Source: Muribaculaceae bacterium
GTDB lineage: Bacteria; Bacteroidota; Bacteroidia; Bacteroidales; Muribaculaceae
NCBI GenBank assembly: GCA_017940245.1
Contig: JAGAYZ010000017.1
Location: forward strand, 1-64,000
Length of the DNA stretch: 64,000 bases
Reading direction: 5' to 3'
Every line of letters begins with the position of its first letter. Positions within the stretch are counted from its first letter, which is position 1. This document shows positions 26,564 to 34,219 of the stretch, in pieces. A program made the translations under genes and the position numbers. The notes beneath the pieces are model-generated. The model ran no database searches, was not told where the DNA came from, and saw only the letters and a list, made by a program, of their open reading frames with translations.

Positions 26564-27610
26564 ATGACAACTAAATTACGTCCGCGACTACTCATCATCT
26601 ACACTGGCGGTACCATCGGCATGATTGAGAATCCCTCGACCCATGCCCTGCAACCCTTCGACTTTTCTCACCTCATCGACAATGTGCCAAAGGTGAAGAA
26701 ACTAGGTTACGACATTGACCACATTCAGTTCAATCCACCCATCGACAGTGCCAACATGAGTCCCAAGCACTGGAGCGACATCGCTCAGGCCATTGAGGAA
26801 CATTACGAGCATTACGATGGTTTTGTGGTGTTGCATGGCACCGACACGATGGCTTTCACGGCCTCGGCATTAAGTTTCTTGCTGGAAAACCTGCACAAGC
26901 CTGTCATCATCACCGGTTCGCAACTGCCCATCGGTGAAGTGCGCACCGATGGCGAGGAAAATCTCATCACCGCTTTGCAGGTGGCTGCCGCCATCGACGA
27001 CCATGGCGAACCCATGGTGCAGGAAGTGGCCATTTTGTTCAACGACTCGCTGCTGCGCGGTAACCGCAGCACCAAGATGAGTGCCGACAACTTCAACGCT
27101 TTCAAGAGCAACAACTATCCACCGCTGGCGCGCATCGGCTTGTCGATCACGTTCCAGACCGACAATCTGTATCGTTCGCCTCGCCATGAGCCACTCACGG
27201 TGCGCACCTCGCTCGATACGGGTGTGATGTTCCTGGAATTGCATCCAGGCATCACCGAGAGCACCCTGCGCCACTTGTTGCGCACACCCGACATCAAGGG
27301 GGTGGTGCTCAAGACCTTCGGTGCGGGTAATGGACCCAGTGAGAGTTGGTTTACCGGATTGATTCGCGAGGCCACGAGCCGCGGCATGGTGGTGCTCAAC
27401 GTTACCCAGTGTGTGGATGGTGGGGTGAACGACACGCTCTATGAAACCGGCAACAGCCTCACCGCGGCCGGCGTTGTCAGCGGCCACGACATCACCAGCG
27501 AGGCCGCCATCACTAAACTCATGTACCTCTTCGGCTTGGGACTTAGTGCCGATGAGGTGAAGCGAGAACTCGAACACGCATTGCGCGGCGAGGTCACCAT
27601 CAGGCGCTGA
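26564..27610 (+). CDS. ansA: Type I L-asparaginase
   Basis: 348 residues; hydrolyses asparagine to aspartate and ammonia. Both catalytic signatures are intact: YTGGTIG (Thr 14 and Thr 17) near the N-terminus and HGTDTMA (~91-97; Thr 93, Asp 94), with a distal Lys in the usual place. There is no signal peptide, so it is the cytosolic type I enzyme. It has its own promoter. The next gene, a lipoprotein, starts 49 bases later and may be read through. Confidence 0.95.
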   Translation: MTTKLRPRLLIIYTGGTIGMIENPSTHALQPFDFSHLIDNVPKVKKLGYDIDHIQFNPPIDSANMSPKHWSDIAQAIEEHYEHYDGFVVLHGTDTMAFTASALSFLLENLHKPVIITGSQLPIGEVRTDGEENLITALQVAAAIDDHGEPMVQEVAILFNDSLLRGNRSTKMSADNFNAFKSNNYPPLARIGLSITFQTDNLYRSPRHEPLTVRTSLDTGVMFLELHPGITESTLRHLLRTPDIKGVVLKTFGAGNGPSESWFTGLIREATSRGMVVLNVTQCVDGGVNDTLYETGNSLTAAGVVSGHDITSEAAITKLMYLFGLGLSADEVKRELEHALRGEVTIRR

Positions 27611-27659
27611 CCCGAGTAATGAAGCGATAAAAAGAATAACCCAATAAAAGAAGAACGAT

Positions 27660-28466
27660 ATGAAAAAGACATTGATGACTATTGCAGCGGGATGGCTGCT
27701 CCTGCTGGGCGGCTGCGCCCAAAATCAGCAACAGACCGAAACGACTGGTGTCGCTGAGAAACCCTGGTATGAAGACATAGAAACCCTTGAGGCCCAACTC
27801 GCCGAGGCCGTGGCCGACGCGCAAAAACTGGATTCGACCAAAATCGCTCACGACCTGATGCCCATTCGCAAAGATTATCCGGGACTAGAGTGGGCCAACT
27901 TCGAAGGGCACGACATGGTGCTGGTGGCCACGCTAGTTGATTCCACCCGCTTGAAGAGATTCTTCGGGCAAGAGGGCGTATATCCCATCGACCGCGAGAC
28001 GGGTACCTGGATTTCAATCCCTGCCGACTGGAAAAAACAACTGAACAAGTTTGAAGGGCTCGACAGCGTAGCGGCGCACATGCGCATGGTGCAACTCTAC
28101 GGTTTGGCGCCCGACTGCGACTTCGACATCATCGTGCTCTTCTTTGCCGATCCCAAGGGCATGTTCCGCCCGGCGCACGACCCCGACATTACCACCACAT
28201 CGGCAGGCCTTGACTTCCCGGCCTATGCCAACGAGAAATACACCGTCGGCGAGACCAACTTCCGCGAGTGGTACCGCTACAGCGTGGCTTCGGCCTATGA
28301 AGACGACAGCCCGCTGCCCTGGTCACAGCTCGGTTACACCTACGACTGGCACGAGGGCGCACAGCGTCAAGGCTTGTCGGAATACATCGTGAGCCATCAC
28401 ACGCTCATCAAGGTGAAATCGGCTCAAAGCTTCTGGTCATTCCTCCGGCAAGTCAAGCAGCAATAG
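27660..28466 (+). CDS. Lipoprotein of unknown function
   Basis: 268 residues. Lipobox LGGC with Cys 19, then a polar linker and a mixed alpha/beta domain rich in Tyr and Trp (for example WYEDIETLEAQL, then YDWHEGAQRQGLSEYIV). No family is recognised. It is probably anchored in the periplasm or outer membrane. It follows ansA by 49 bases and ends before a stable hairpin; no partner gene suggests its job. Confidence 0.85.
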   Translation: MKKTLMTIAAGWLLLLGGCAQNQQQTETTGVAEKPWYEDIETLEAQLAEAVADAQKLDSTKIAHDLMPIRKDYPGLEWANFEGHDMVLVATLVDSTRLKRFFGQEGVYPIDRETGTWISIPADWKKQLNKFEGLDSVAAHMRMVQLYGLAPDCDFDIIVLFFADPKGMFRPAHDPDITTTSAGLDFPAYANEKYTVGETNFREWYRYSVASAYEDDSPLPWSQLGYTYDWHEGAQRQGLSEYIVSHHTLIKVKSAQSFWSFLRQVKQQ

Positions 28467-28492
28467 CATGCAGGTGCAGTTTTCAGCATAGG

Positions 28493-28525
28493 GGCCACGA
28501 GGCATTTACGTTATGTCTCGTGGCC
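28493..28525 (+). terminator. Hairpin after the ansA-lipoprotein group
   Basis: A 9-base perfect stem GGCCACGAG (28493-28501) / CTCGTGGCC (28517-28525) with a T-rich but interrupted tail. It lies 26 bases past the stop codon. Confidence 0.55.
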
Positions 28526-28589
28526 TGCCATTTGTGACATTCAATTTTTCTTAGTAATTTCGCATGCTGAAACGAAAAACGCTTGTTTT

Positions 28590-29390
28590 ATGTCGCAAGT
28601 CGAGTCACACAACAACCAGCCTCTAGTATCGGTTATTATCCCGGTATATAACATGCAGGACTATCTCACCGAATGTGTGACATCGGTGCTCGCATCCACA
28701 TACACCCCACTGGAAGTGGTGATTGTTGACGACGGGTCCACCGATGGGTCGCTGGCTGTGGCGCACGATCTGGCAGCTGCCGATGAGCGTGTCGTGGTGG
28801 TCGCACAGGCTAATTCGGGCGTGAGTAGTGCCCGCAATCATGCCATCGAGGTGGCAAGGGGCGAGTTCGTTCTGCCTGTGGATGGCGACGATCGCATCGC
28901 TCCGCACTATATCGAGCATGCCCTTCGGCATTTTGAAGCCGACCCCGATGTGATGGTGGTGACTGCCTGCGGAGAGTTTTTCGGCAACCGCACTGGACGA
29001 TGGGAACTGCCGGCCTTTGACTTGCATTTGCTGGCCCGGCGCAACCTCATCAGCGTGTGCGCTCTGTACCGAAAGGCTCACTGGGCGCAAGCCGGAGGCT
29101 ATTGTACCTATATCAAAGGGCTGGAAGACTGGGATTTCTGGATATCCATGCTCAAGGATGGCGGCAAGGTGGTGCAAATGCCAGAAGTGGGGTTTTACTA
29201 TCGCATTAGAGCACACTCCAAGCGCATTGCCGACCGCAAGCACAAGGCGGCCGTAGTGGCCACACTCAACGAGCGGCATCCCGAGTTTTTCAAGCGTGAA
29301 CTGGGTGGCCCGCTGCACGTGCACCGTTCATGGTCGCGATGGCTCAACCGCCTGCACAACTGCAAATGTCGGCTCTTGCATAAAAACTGA
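28590..29390 (+). CDS. Family 2 glycosyltransferase
   Basis: 266 residues with the GT-A fold of GT2 enzymes: SVIIPVYNMQDYL at the N-terminus, VDDGSTDGS for the nucleotide sugar, PVDGDDRI for the metal-binding DxD-like site, and GLEDWDFWISM, the acceptor-side E/D motif. It moves a sugar onto a surface glycan or lipid; donor and acceptor are unknown. No membrane segment. It heads a run with a second transferase (6 bases on) and an epimerase (7 bases after that), so the three form one surface-glycan operon. Confidence 0.93.
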   Translation: MSQVESHNNQPLVSVIIPVYNMQDYLTECVTSVLASTYTPLEVVIVDDGSTDGSLAVAHDLAAADERVVVVAQANSGVSSARNHAIEVARGEFVLPVDGDDRIAPHYIEHALRHFEADPDVMVVTACGEFFGNRTGRWELPAFDLHLLARRNLISVCALYRKAHWAQAGGYCTYIKGLEDWDFWISMLKDGGKVVQMPEVGFYYRIRAHSKRIADRKHKAAVVATLNERHPEFFKRELGGPLHVHRSWSRWLNRLHNCKCRLLHKN

Positions 29391-29396
29391 CCCGCT

Positions 29397-30113
29397 ATGA
29401 AAGAATTGCATATCATTACACCGGTGAAAGACTCTATCGATACCACGATGGAGACCATAGATGCCATCATGGCATCGCGCCTGACCTGGCCCCACACGTT
29501 CACCATCTATAACGACTTTTCAACGCCAGAAAATACCGCCACGCTAGCCCGGGCGGCACGTGAGAAAAAATTCTCACTCATCAACCTGAGCGACATGACC
29601 TCGCATGCGTCGCCCAACTACTTGCTCATTTTGCAAGAAGCGCAACGTAAAGCACTGGCGGCCGATGCTGGCTTGCTGATTGTGGAGAGCGATGTGATTG
29701 TCGCTCCCGACACCCTGCAACGACTGGCCGACGAAGCTGTCCAGCGCTCGCAATGCGGAATTGCGGCGGCGGTAACGGTGGATGATGAAGGACGCATCAA
29801 CTATCCTTACCTGTATGCACAAGGGAGCGAGAATCAAGTCATCGACAGTCGCAAGCATTGCAGTTTTTGCTGTTCGCTGCTCACCCCTGCATTGCTTCAA
29901 ACTTTTGATTTCGGCACATTGGATCCTAGCAAAAACTGGTACGATGTGACCATTTCACACGCATCTCTCAAACTGGGACTGAAAAATTACCTGTTCACCA
30001 ACTTGCCGGTAGTGCATCACCCTCATGCCAGTCGCCCCTGGAAATTGCTGAAATACAAAAATCCGCTCAAGTATTACTGGCGCAAGTTTACGCGTGGTCT
30101 GGACAAAATTTAA
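29397..30113 (+). CDS. Glycosyltransferase-like protein (GT-A fold)
   Basis: 238 residues. It begins ELHIITPVKDSIDTT, the first strand and loop of a GT2-like fold, and has LLIVESDVIVAPDTL, where ESD takes the place of the DxD metal site. A Cys pair (HCSFCCSLL) and KNWYDVTISH follow. The C-terminal ~30 residues are strongly basic (RPWKLLKYKNPLKYYWRKF), suggesting membrane attachment. Probably a second transferase of the same glycan pathway as its neighbour. Confidence in the fold is good, in the activity moderate. Confidence 0.8.
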   Translation: MKELHIITPVKDSIDTTMETIDAIMASRLTWPHTFTIYNDFSTPENTATLARAAREKKFSLINLSDMTSHASPNYLLILQEAQRKALAADAGLLIVESDVIVAPDTLQRLADEAVQRSQCGIAAAVTVDDEGRINYPYLYAQGSENQVIDSRKHCSFCCSLLTPALLQTFDFGTLDPSKNWYDVTISHASLKLGLKNYLFTNLPVVHHPHASRPWKLLKYKNPLKYYWRKFTRGLDKI

Positions 30114-30120
30114 TCACAAT

Positions 30121-31134
30121 ATGGACAACAAGAAAATACTCATTACAGGGGCTGGCGGTTTCATCGGTGGCTATCTGGTGGCCGAGGCCTTGAACCGCGG
30201 TTATGAAACATGGGCCGCTGTGCGCTCCACAACCAGCCGCGAGTTTCTGCAAGATGAACGCATCCACTTCATAGAACTGGACTTCACCGACCAGGAGAAG
30301 CTCACTGCCACACTCGACGAGCATGTGAAAGCGCATGGGCCCTGGAACCATGTGGTCCATAACTTGGGAGCCACCAAGTGCACCAACTATCTCGACTTCG
30401 AGCGCATCAACCACGGTTACCTGCGAGCATTGGTCGAAGCGTTGCGTGAGGTGCAGGCCATACCCGAGTGCCTGTTGCTCATTTCCAGTCTGAGTGTGAT
30501 GGGATCCGGCGACGAGACGGGCTACACGCCCTTCACGCTCGACGACGTGCCGCAGCCCAACACCCGCTATGGCGTGTCGAAACTCAAGGCCGAGGTCTAT
30601 CTGCAGTCGCAAGCCGACGTGCCACACACCATCTTGCGTCTCACCGGAGTCTATGGCCCGCACGAGCGTGATTATTTCCTGATGATGAAGAGTATCAAGC
30701 GCGGGTTTGACTTCAGTGTGGGTTTCCGCAAGCAGATGCTCACCTTCATATATGTGAAAGATGTGGCCACGGCTGTGATGGACGCTTTGGCTCGCGGCCC
30801 GCTTTATAAAGCTTATTTCATCAGCGAAGACCAGGGTTACACGCAACAGCAGTTCCGCCAGATGGTGTGCCAGGAACTGGGCAAGAAGGTGGTGATTCCC
30901 GTCACCTGCCCGCTGTGGATTGTGCGTGTAGTGTGTGCCGTGGCCGAGCTGGTGGGGAAAGTGACGCTCAAGGCCAGCACGCTCAATGGCGACAAGTTCA
31001 AGATTCTCAAGCAGCGCAACTGGCTGTGCGACACGAGCGAAGCGCGGGACGACTTCGGCTTCAAGGCTCGTTACAGTCTCCAGCAAGGATTGCACGAGGC
31101 CATCGACTGGTATCGCCAGGCCGGCTGGCTATAA
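30121..31134 (+). CDS. NAD(P)-dependent sugar epimerase/dehydratase family protein
   Basis: 337 residues of the extended short-chain dehydrogenase family. GAGGFIGG at the N-terminus binds the dinucleotide, SSLSVMGSG holds the catalytic Ser region and TRYGVSKLKAE gives the YxxxK pair. Such enzymes remodel nucleotide sugars, or reduce sterol-like substrates in some branches. ATG 30121 is used; the longer frame starts at a GTG inside the upstream gene. Placed with two glycosyltransferases it probably supplies or modifies their donor. It ends before a dispersed repeat. Confidence 0.92.
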   Translation: MDNKKILITGAGGFIGGYLVAEALNRGYETWAAVRSTTSREFLQDERIHFIELDFTDQEKLTATLDEHVKAHGPWNHVVHNLGATKCTNYLDFERINHGYLRALVEALREVQAIPECLLLISSLSVMGSGDETGYTPFTLDDVPQPNTRYGVSKLKAEVYLQSQADVPHTILRLTGVYGPHERDYFLMMKSIKRGFDFSVGFRKQMLTFIYVKDVATAVMDALARGPLYKAYFISEDQGYTQQQFRQMVCQELGKKVVIPVTCPLWIVRVVCAVAELVGKVTLKASTLNGDKFKILKQRNWLCDTSEARDDFGFKARYSLQQGLHEAIDWYRQAGWL

Positions 31135-31140
31135 GCCATG

Positions 31141-31213
31141 ATAATTGATAATTAATAATTAATAATGCTTTGAGCTATGGGTTGTGTTGACCTGTAGCTC
31201 GTAACTTGTAGCT
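31141..31213 (+). repeat. Intra-operon repeat in front of the HAD gene
   Basis: An AT stretch (31141-31167, TAATTGATAATTAATAATT-like) is followed by the repeat core GTAGCTCGTAACTTGTAGCT at 31194-31213, ending 10 bases before the ATG at 31224. Related copies precede purC, ftsB and trmD in the same orientation relative to the gene. Confidence 0.8.
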
Positions 31214-31223
31214 AAAGAGAAGA

Positions 31224-32057
31224 ATGAAGACCTTGTATGTGAGCGACATGGATGGAACCCTGATGGGTGCCGACTCGCAAGTCGGCACCGAGACGGCGGC
31301 CATCCTCAACCGGCTCATTGACGAGCACGACATGCTCTTCACCGTGGCCACAGCCCGCACCCCGGCCACCGTGGTGCCGCTCATGCAGCACGTTCATGCC
31401 TGGTTGCCATTCATTGTGCTATCGGGCGCTGCCATGTGGGATGCTCATCAAGGCCGCTTCATTCATGTGCAACCTATTCCCGATGATGTCACGCAAGCGG
31501 TGTGCGACATCTTCGAGCAGCAGCGGTTGCACCCATTTATCTATCGCAACCACGGCGGCAACATGATTTACACACACCATTACGGTGCCATGACGGCCAG
31601 TGAGGAACAGTTTGTGGCGCAACGCCTGAACTTGCCGCTCAAGCGTTTCCTGCTCAACGACATCAATTATAGGCACAGCCCCGATGAAGCGATGCTCATC
31701 TACTCCATGAACGATTATGCCGTGCTGGAACGCGTCTATCGCCAGATCCAAGTTGCTGAAGTGCCTTGCACCGCGTTGCTCTATCGCGACAACACCGACC
31801 CTAGTGTGGCATTGATGGAAGTGTATCGCAAGGGATGCACCAAGGCAGCTGCCATCGCTCGTCTGGCCGCCGGTATCGGGGCAGAGCGCATAGTGGCATT
31901 TGGCGACAACCTCAACGACATGGCCATGCTGCGTGCCGCCCACCATGCAATTGCCGTAGAAAACGCCGTGCCCCAGGTCAAAGCTATCGCCCACGAAGTC
32001 ATTGGCCCCAACACTGCCCACAGCGTGGCACGCTACCTCGCCGCTCACCTCTCATGA
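31224..32057 (+). CDS. HAD-superfamily hydrolase (Cof type)
   Basis: 277 residues. Motif I is DMDGTL (Asp 8, Asp 10), TARTPA is motif II, a Lys occurs in the KGCTKAAA segment (motif III) and FGDNLNDMAML (~226) is motif IV. A large type IIB cap domain lies between. Cof-type enzymes are cytosolic phosphatases of sugar phosphates or nucleotides with broad range. The first gene after the glycan operon, it may share its transcript across the repeat. Confidence 0.93.
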   Translation: MKTLYVSDMDGTLMGADSQVGTETAAILNRLIDEHDMLFTVATARTPATVVPLMQHVHAWLPFIVLSGAAMWDAHQGRFIHVQPIPDDVTQAVCDIFEQQRLHPFIYRNHGGNMIYTHHYGAMTASEEQFVAQRLNLPLKRFLLNDINYRHSPDEAMLIYSMNDYAVLERVYRQIQVAEVPCTALLYRDNTDPSVALMEVYRKGCTKAAAIARLAAGIGAERIVAFGDNLNDMAMLRAAHHAIAVENAVPQVKAIAHEVIGPNTAHSVARYLAAHLS

Positions 32058-32110
32058 TGGCGCATCACGTCGTGAGCATCATGTTTTTTGAAGAAAAACA
32101 GGGGCAGATG

Positions 32111-32140
32111 GTGGATTGTCGAAAATTATGACTATTTTTG
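32111..32140 (+). promoter_or_regulatory. Promoter of phoH
   Basis: TATTTTTG at 32133-32140 with TTG at 32116-32118 (14 bases, short) or GTGG upstream as weak -33. The -7 box lies downstream of the TTG and ATG codons that extend the phoH frame, which argues for ATG 32167 as the true start. Confidence 0.45.
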
Positions 32141-32166
32141 TGCTTAGTTTTGTTTTAAGAATCTGC

Positions 32167-33117
32167 ATGATTGAACGACACATCATTATTGATAATGTAG
32201 ACCCCGTGGCTTTCTATGGGGTGAACAATAGCAATATCTCACTGATTCGCAATCTCTATCCCAAGCTGCGCGTGGCTGCTCGCGGCAGCGTGATTACGGT
32301 GATAGGCGACGAACAGGAGACTGCGACCTTCGAAACCAAAATCAAGGAACTGGCGGCTTACTGCGCCGAGTTCAACACGTTGCCCGAAGACGTGATACTG
32401 GACACCATCAAAGGCACCCCACCCAAGCCATTGCACATGGACGGCGTGATCATCCATGGTGTGAACGGAAAGCCCATCCAGGGACGCACCCCCAACCAGC
32501 AGTTGCTGGTGAAGACTTTCGGACAGAACGACCTCACTTTCGCACTGGGTCCGGCGGGCACGGGAAAGACCTATCTGGCCGTGGCGCTGGCGGTGCGGGC
32601 ACTTAAAAACCGGGAAGTGCGAAAAATCATTCTTTCGCGGCCCGCTGTGGAGGCCGGCGAGAAGCTGGGATTCCTGCCCGGCGATATGAAAGATAAAATC
32701 GACCCCTACTTGCAGCCACTTTACGATGCGCTGGAAGATATGATTCCGCAAGCCAAACTGCGGGAATATATGGACAACAACGTGATTCAGATTGCTCCGC
32801 TGGCTTTCATGCGCGGGCGCACGCTTAACGATGCCATCATCGTGCTCGACGAGGCGCAAAACACCACCGTGCACCAAATCAAGATGTTCCTCACCCGTCT
32901 GGGCATGGGATCGAAGATGATTGTAACGGGCGACACTACGCAGATTGACTTGCCGCGCACAACCGCCAGCGGACTCATTCATGCCCTGCGTGTGCTCAAG
33001 GGCGTGAAGGGCATAGGCCGAGTGGAGTTTGAGAAAAAGGACATTGTGCGCCACCAACTGGTGCAACGCATCGTGGAGGCCTACGAGCGTTTTCACGATG
33101 ATGACAACGCGGATTGA
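32167..33117 (+). CDS. phoH: PhoH-family ATPase
   Basis: 316 residues. N-terminal KH-like region (IIIDNVDPVAFYGVNN), then a helicase-like ATPase domain with GPAGTGKT (~128-135) and IIVLDEAQN (~223-231), and the family sequence SRPAVEAGEKLGFLPGD. PhoH proteins are cytosolic, RNA-linked ATPases; relatives partner with the endonuclease YbeY in rRNA handling. Here no ybeY is adjacent. The family starts at MIERHIII, and the promoter lies upstream of 32141, so the longer frame is rejected. Confidence 0.95.
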   Translation: MIERHIIIDNVDPVAFYGVNNSNISLIRNLYPKLRVAARGSVITVIGDEQETATFETKIKELAAYCAEFNTLPEDVILDTIKGTPPKPLHMDGVIIHGVNGKPIQGRTPNQQLLVKTFGQNDLTFALGPAGTGKTYLAVALAVRALKNREVRKIILSRPAVEAGEKLGFLPGDMKDKIDPYLQPLYDALEDMIPQAKLREYMDNNVIQIAPLAFMRGRTLNDAIIVLDEAQNTTVHQIKMFLTRLGMGSKMIVTGDTTQIDLPRTTASGLIHALRVLKGVKGIGRVEFEKKDIVRHQLVQRIVEAYERFHDDDNAD

Positions 33118-33167
33118 TTAATAATTAACAATGAATAATTAAAAATGTAGCTCGTAGCTTGTGGCTA
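33118..33167 (+). repeat. Intra-operon repeat in front of purC
   Basis: AT-rich TAATAATTAACAATG-like stretch followed by the core GTAGCTCGTAGCTTGTGGCT at 33148-33167, 34 bases before the purC ATG. Same element and orientation as at 31.2 kb. Confidence 0.8.
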
Positions 33168-33201
33168 AATAAGTAACACTTACTAAATATATTATCACAA
33201 C

Positions 33202-34143
33202 ATGACACTCACAAAAACCGATTTCAACTTCCCCGGTCAGCGCAGCGTGTATCACGGCAAGGTGCGCGACGTGTATAACATCAACGACGATCTGCTAGTG
33301 ATGGTGGCTACCGACCGCATCAGCGCTTTCGATGTGATTCTGCCCAAAGGCATCCCCGGCAAAGGTCAAGTGCTGAACCAGATTGCCGCAAAATTTCTTG
33401 ATGCCACAGCCGATATAGTGCCCAACTGGAAGTTGGCCACTCCCGACCCCATGGTGACCGTGGGCCTGCGATGCGAGGGTTTCCCCGTGGAGATGATCAT
33501 TCGCGGTTACCTCACTGGCAGTGCTTGGCGTGAGTACCAGAAGGGCTGCCGCTTGCTGTGTGGTGTGCCTCTGCCCGACGGCATGCGCGAGAATGAGCGT
33601 TTCCCCGAGCCCATCATCACGCCCACAACTAAAGCCGAGGAAGGGCACGACGAGAACATCTCGCGTGAGGAAATCATTGCCCAGGGACTGGTGAGCGAGG
33701 AAGATTACCGCGTGATGGAGCAATACACTCGTGCTTTGTTTGCCCGAGGCACTGAGATTGCCGCCAGCAAGGGACTGATTCTGGTTGACACGAAATATGA
33801 ATTCGGCAAGCGCGATGGCAAGGTGTTGCTCATGGACGAGATTCACACGCCCGACTCCAGCCGATACTTCTATGCCGAGGGCTATGAGGAGCGTTTTGCC
33901 AAGGGCGAACCGCAGCGGCAACTCAGCAAGGAGTTTGTGCGTCAGTGGCTCATCGACCACGGTTTCATGGGACAGGCCGGCCAGCAAGTGCCCGAGATGA
34001 CCGATGAATACTGCCAGAGTGTAGCCGACCGCTACATCGAGCTTTACGAGCACATCACCGGCGAGAAGTTCCAGCCCGCCACCGATGCCGACTTGGCCTC
34101 TCGCATTGAACAGAGCGTCACCGCCTGGCTCCAGCAGCAATAA
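33202..34143 (+). CDS. purC: SAICAR synthase
   Basis: 313 residues; joins aspartate to CAIR using ATP, a late step of purine synthesis in the cytosol. Clear family sequences are [11 protein letters not shown] at the N-terminus, [35 protein letters not shown], and [28 protein letters not shown]. The longer ~310-residue form is the one seen in Bacteroidetes and eukaryote-like enzymes. No other pur gene is in the window. Confidence 0.97.
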   Translation: MTLTKTDFNFPGQRSVYHGKVRDVYNINDDLLVMVATDRISAFDVILPKGIPGKGQVLNQIAAKFLDATADIVPNWKLATPDPMVTVGLRCEGFPVEMIIRGYLTGSAWREYQKGCRLLCGVPLPDGMRENERFPEPIITPTTKAEEGHDENISREEIIAQGLVSEEDYRVMEQYTRALFARGTEIAASKGLILVDTKYEFGKRDGKVLLMDEIHTPDSSRYFYAEGYEERFAKGEPQRQLSKEFVRQWLIDHGFMGQAGQQVPEMTDEYCQSVADRYIELYEHITGEKFQPATDADLASRIEQSVTAWLQQQ

Positions 34144-34164
34144 TCCAAGACATTAAATAGTAGT

Positions 34165-34196
34165 GAGGGTGTGTCATCATGAAGTGATGCACCCTC
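34165..34196. terminator. Terminator between purC and the GH92 gene
   Basis: GAGGGTG...TCATCA pairs with TGATGCACCCTC around a short loop (34165-34196), with one small bulge. It sits between convergent genes and may serve both. Confidence 0.65.
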
Positions 34197-34219
34197 ATGT
34201 TATGTAGCCTTAAATCACA

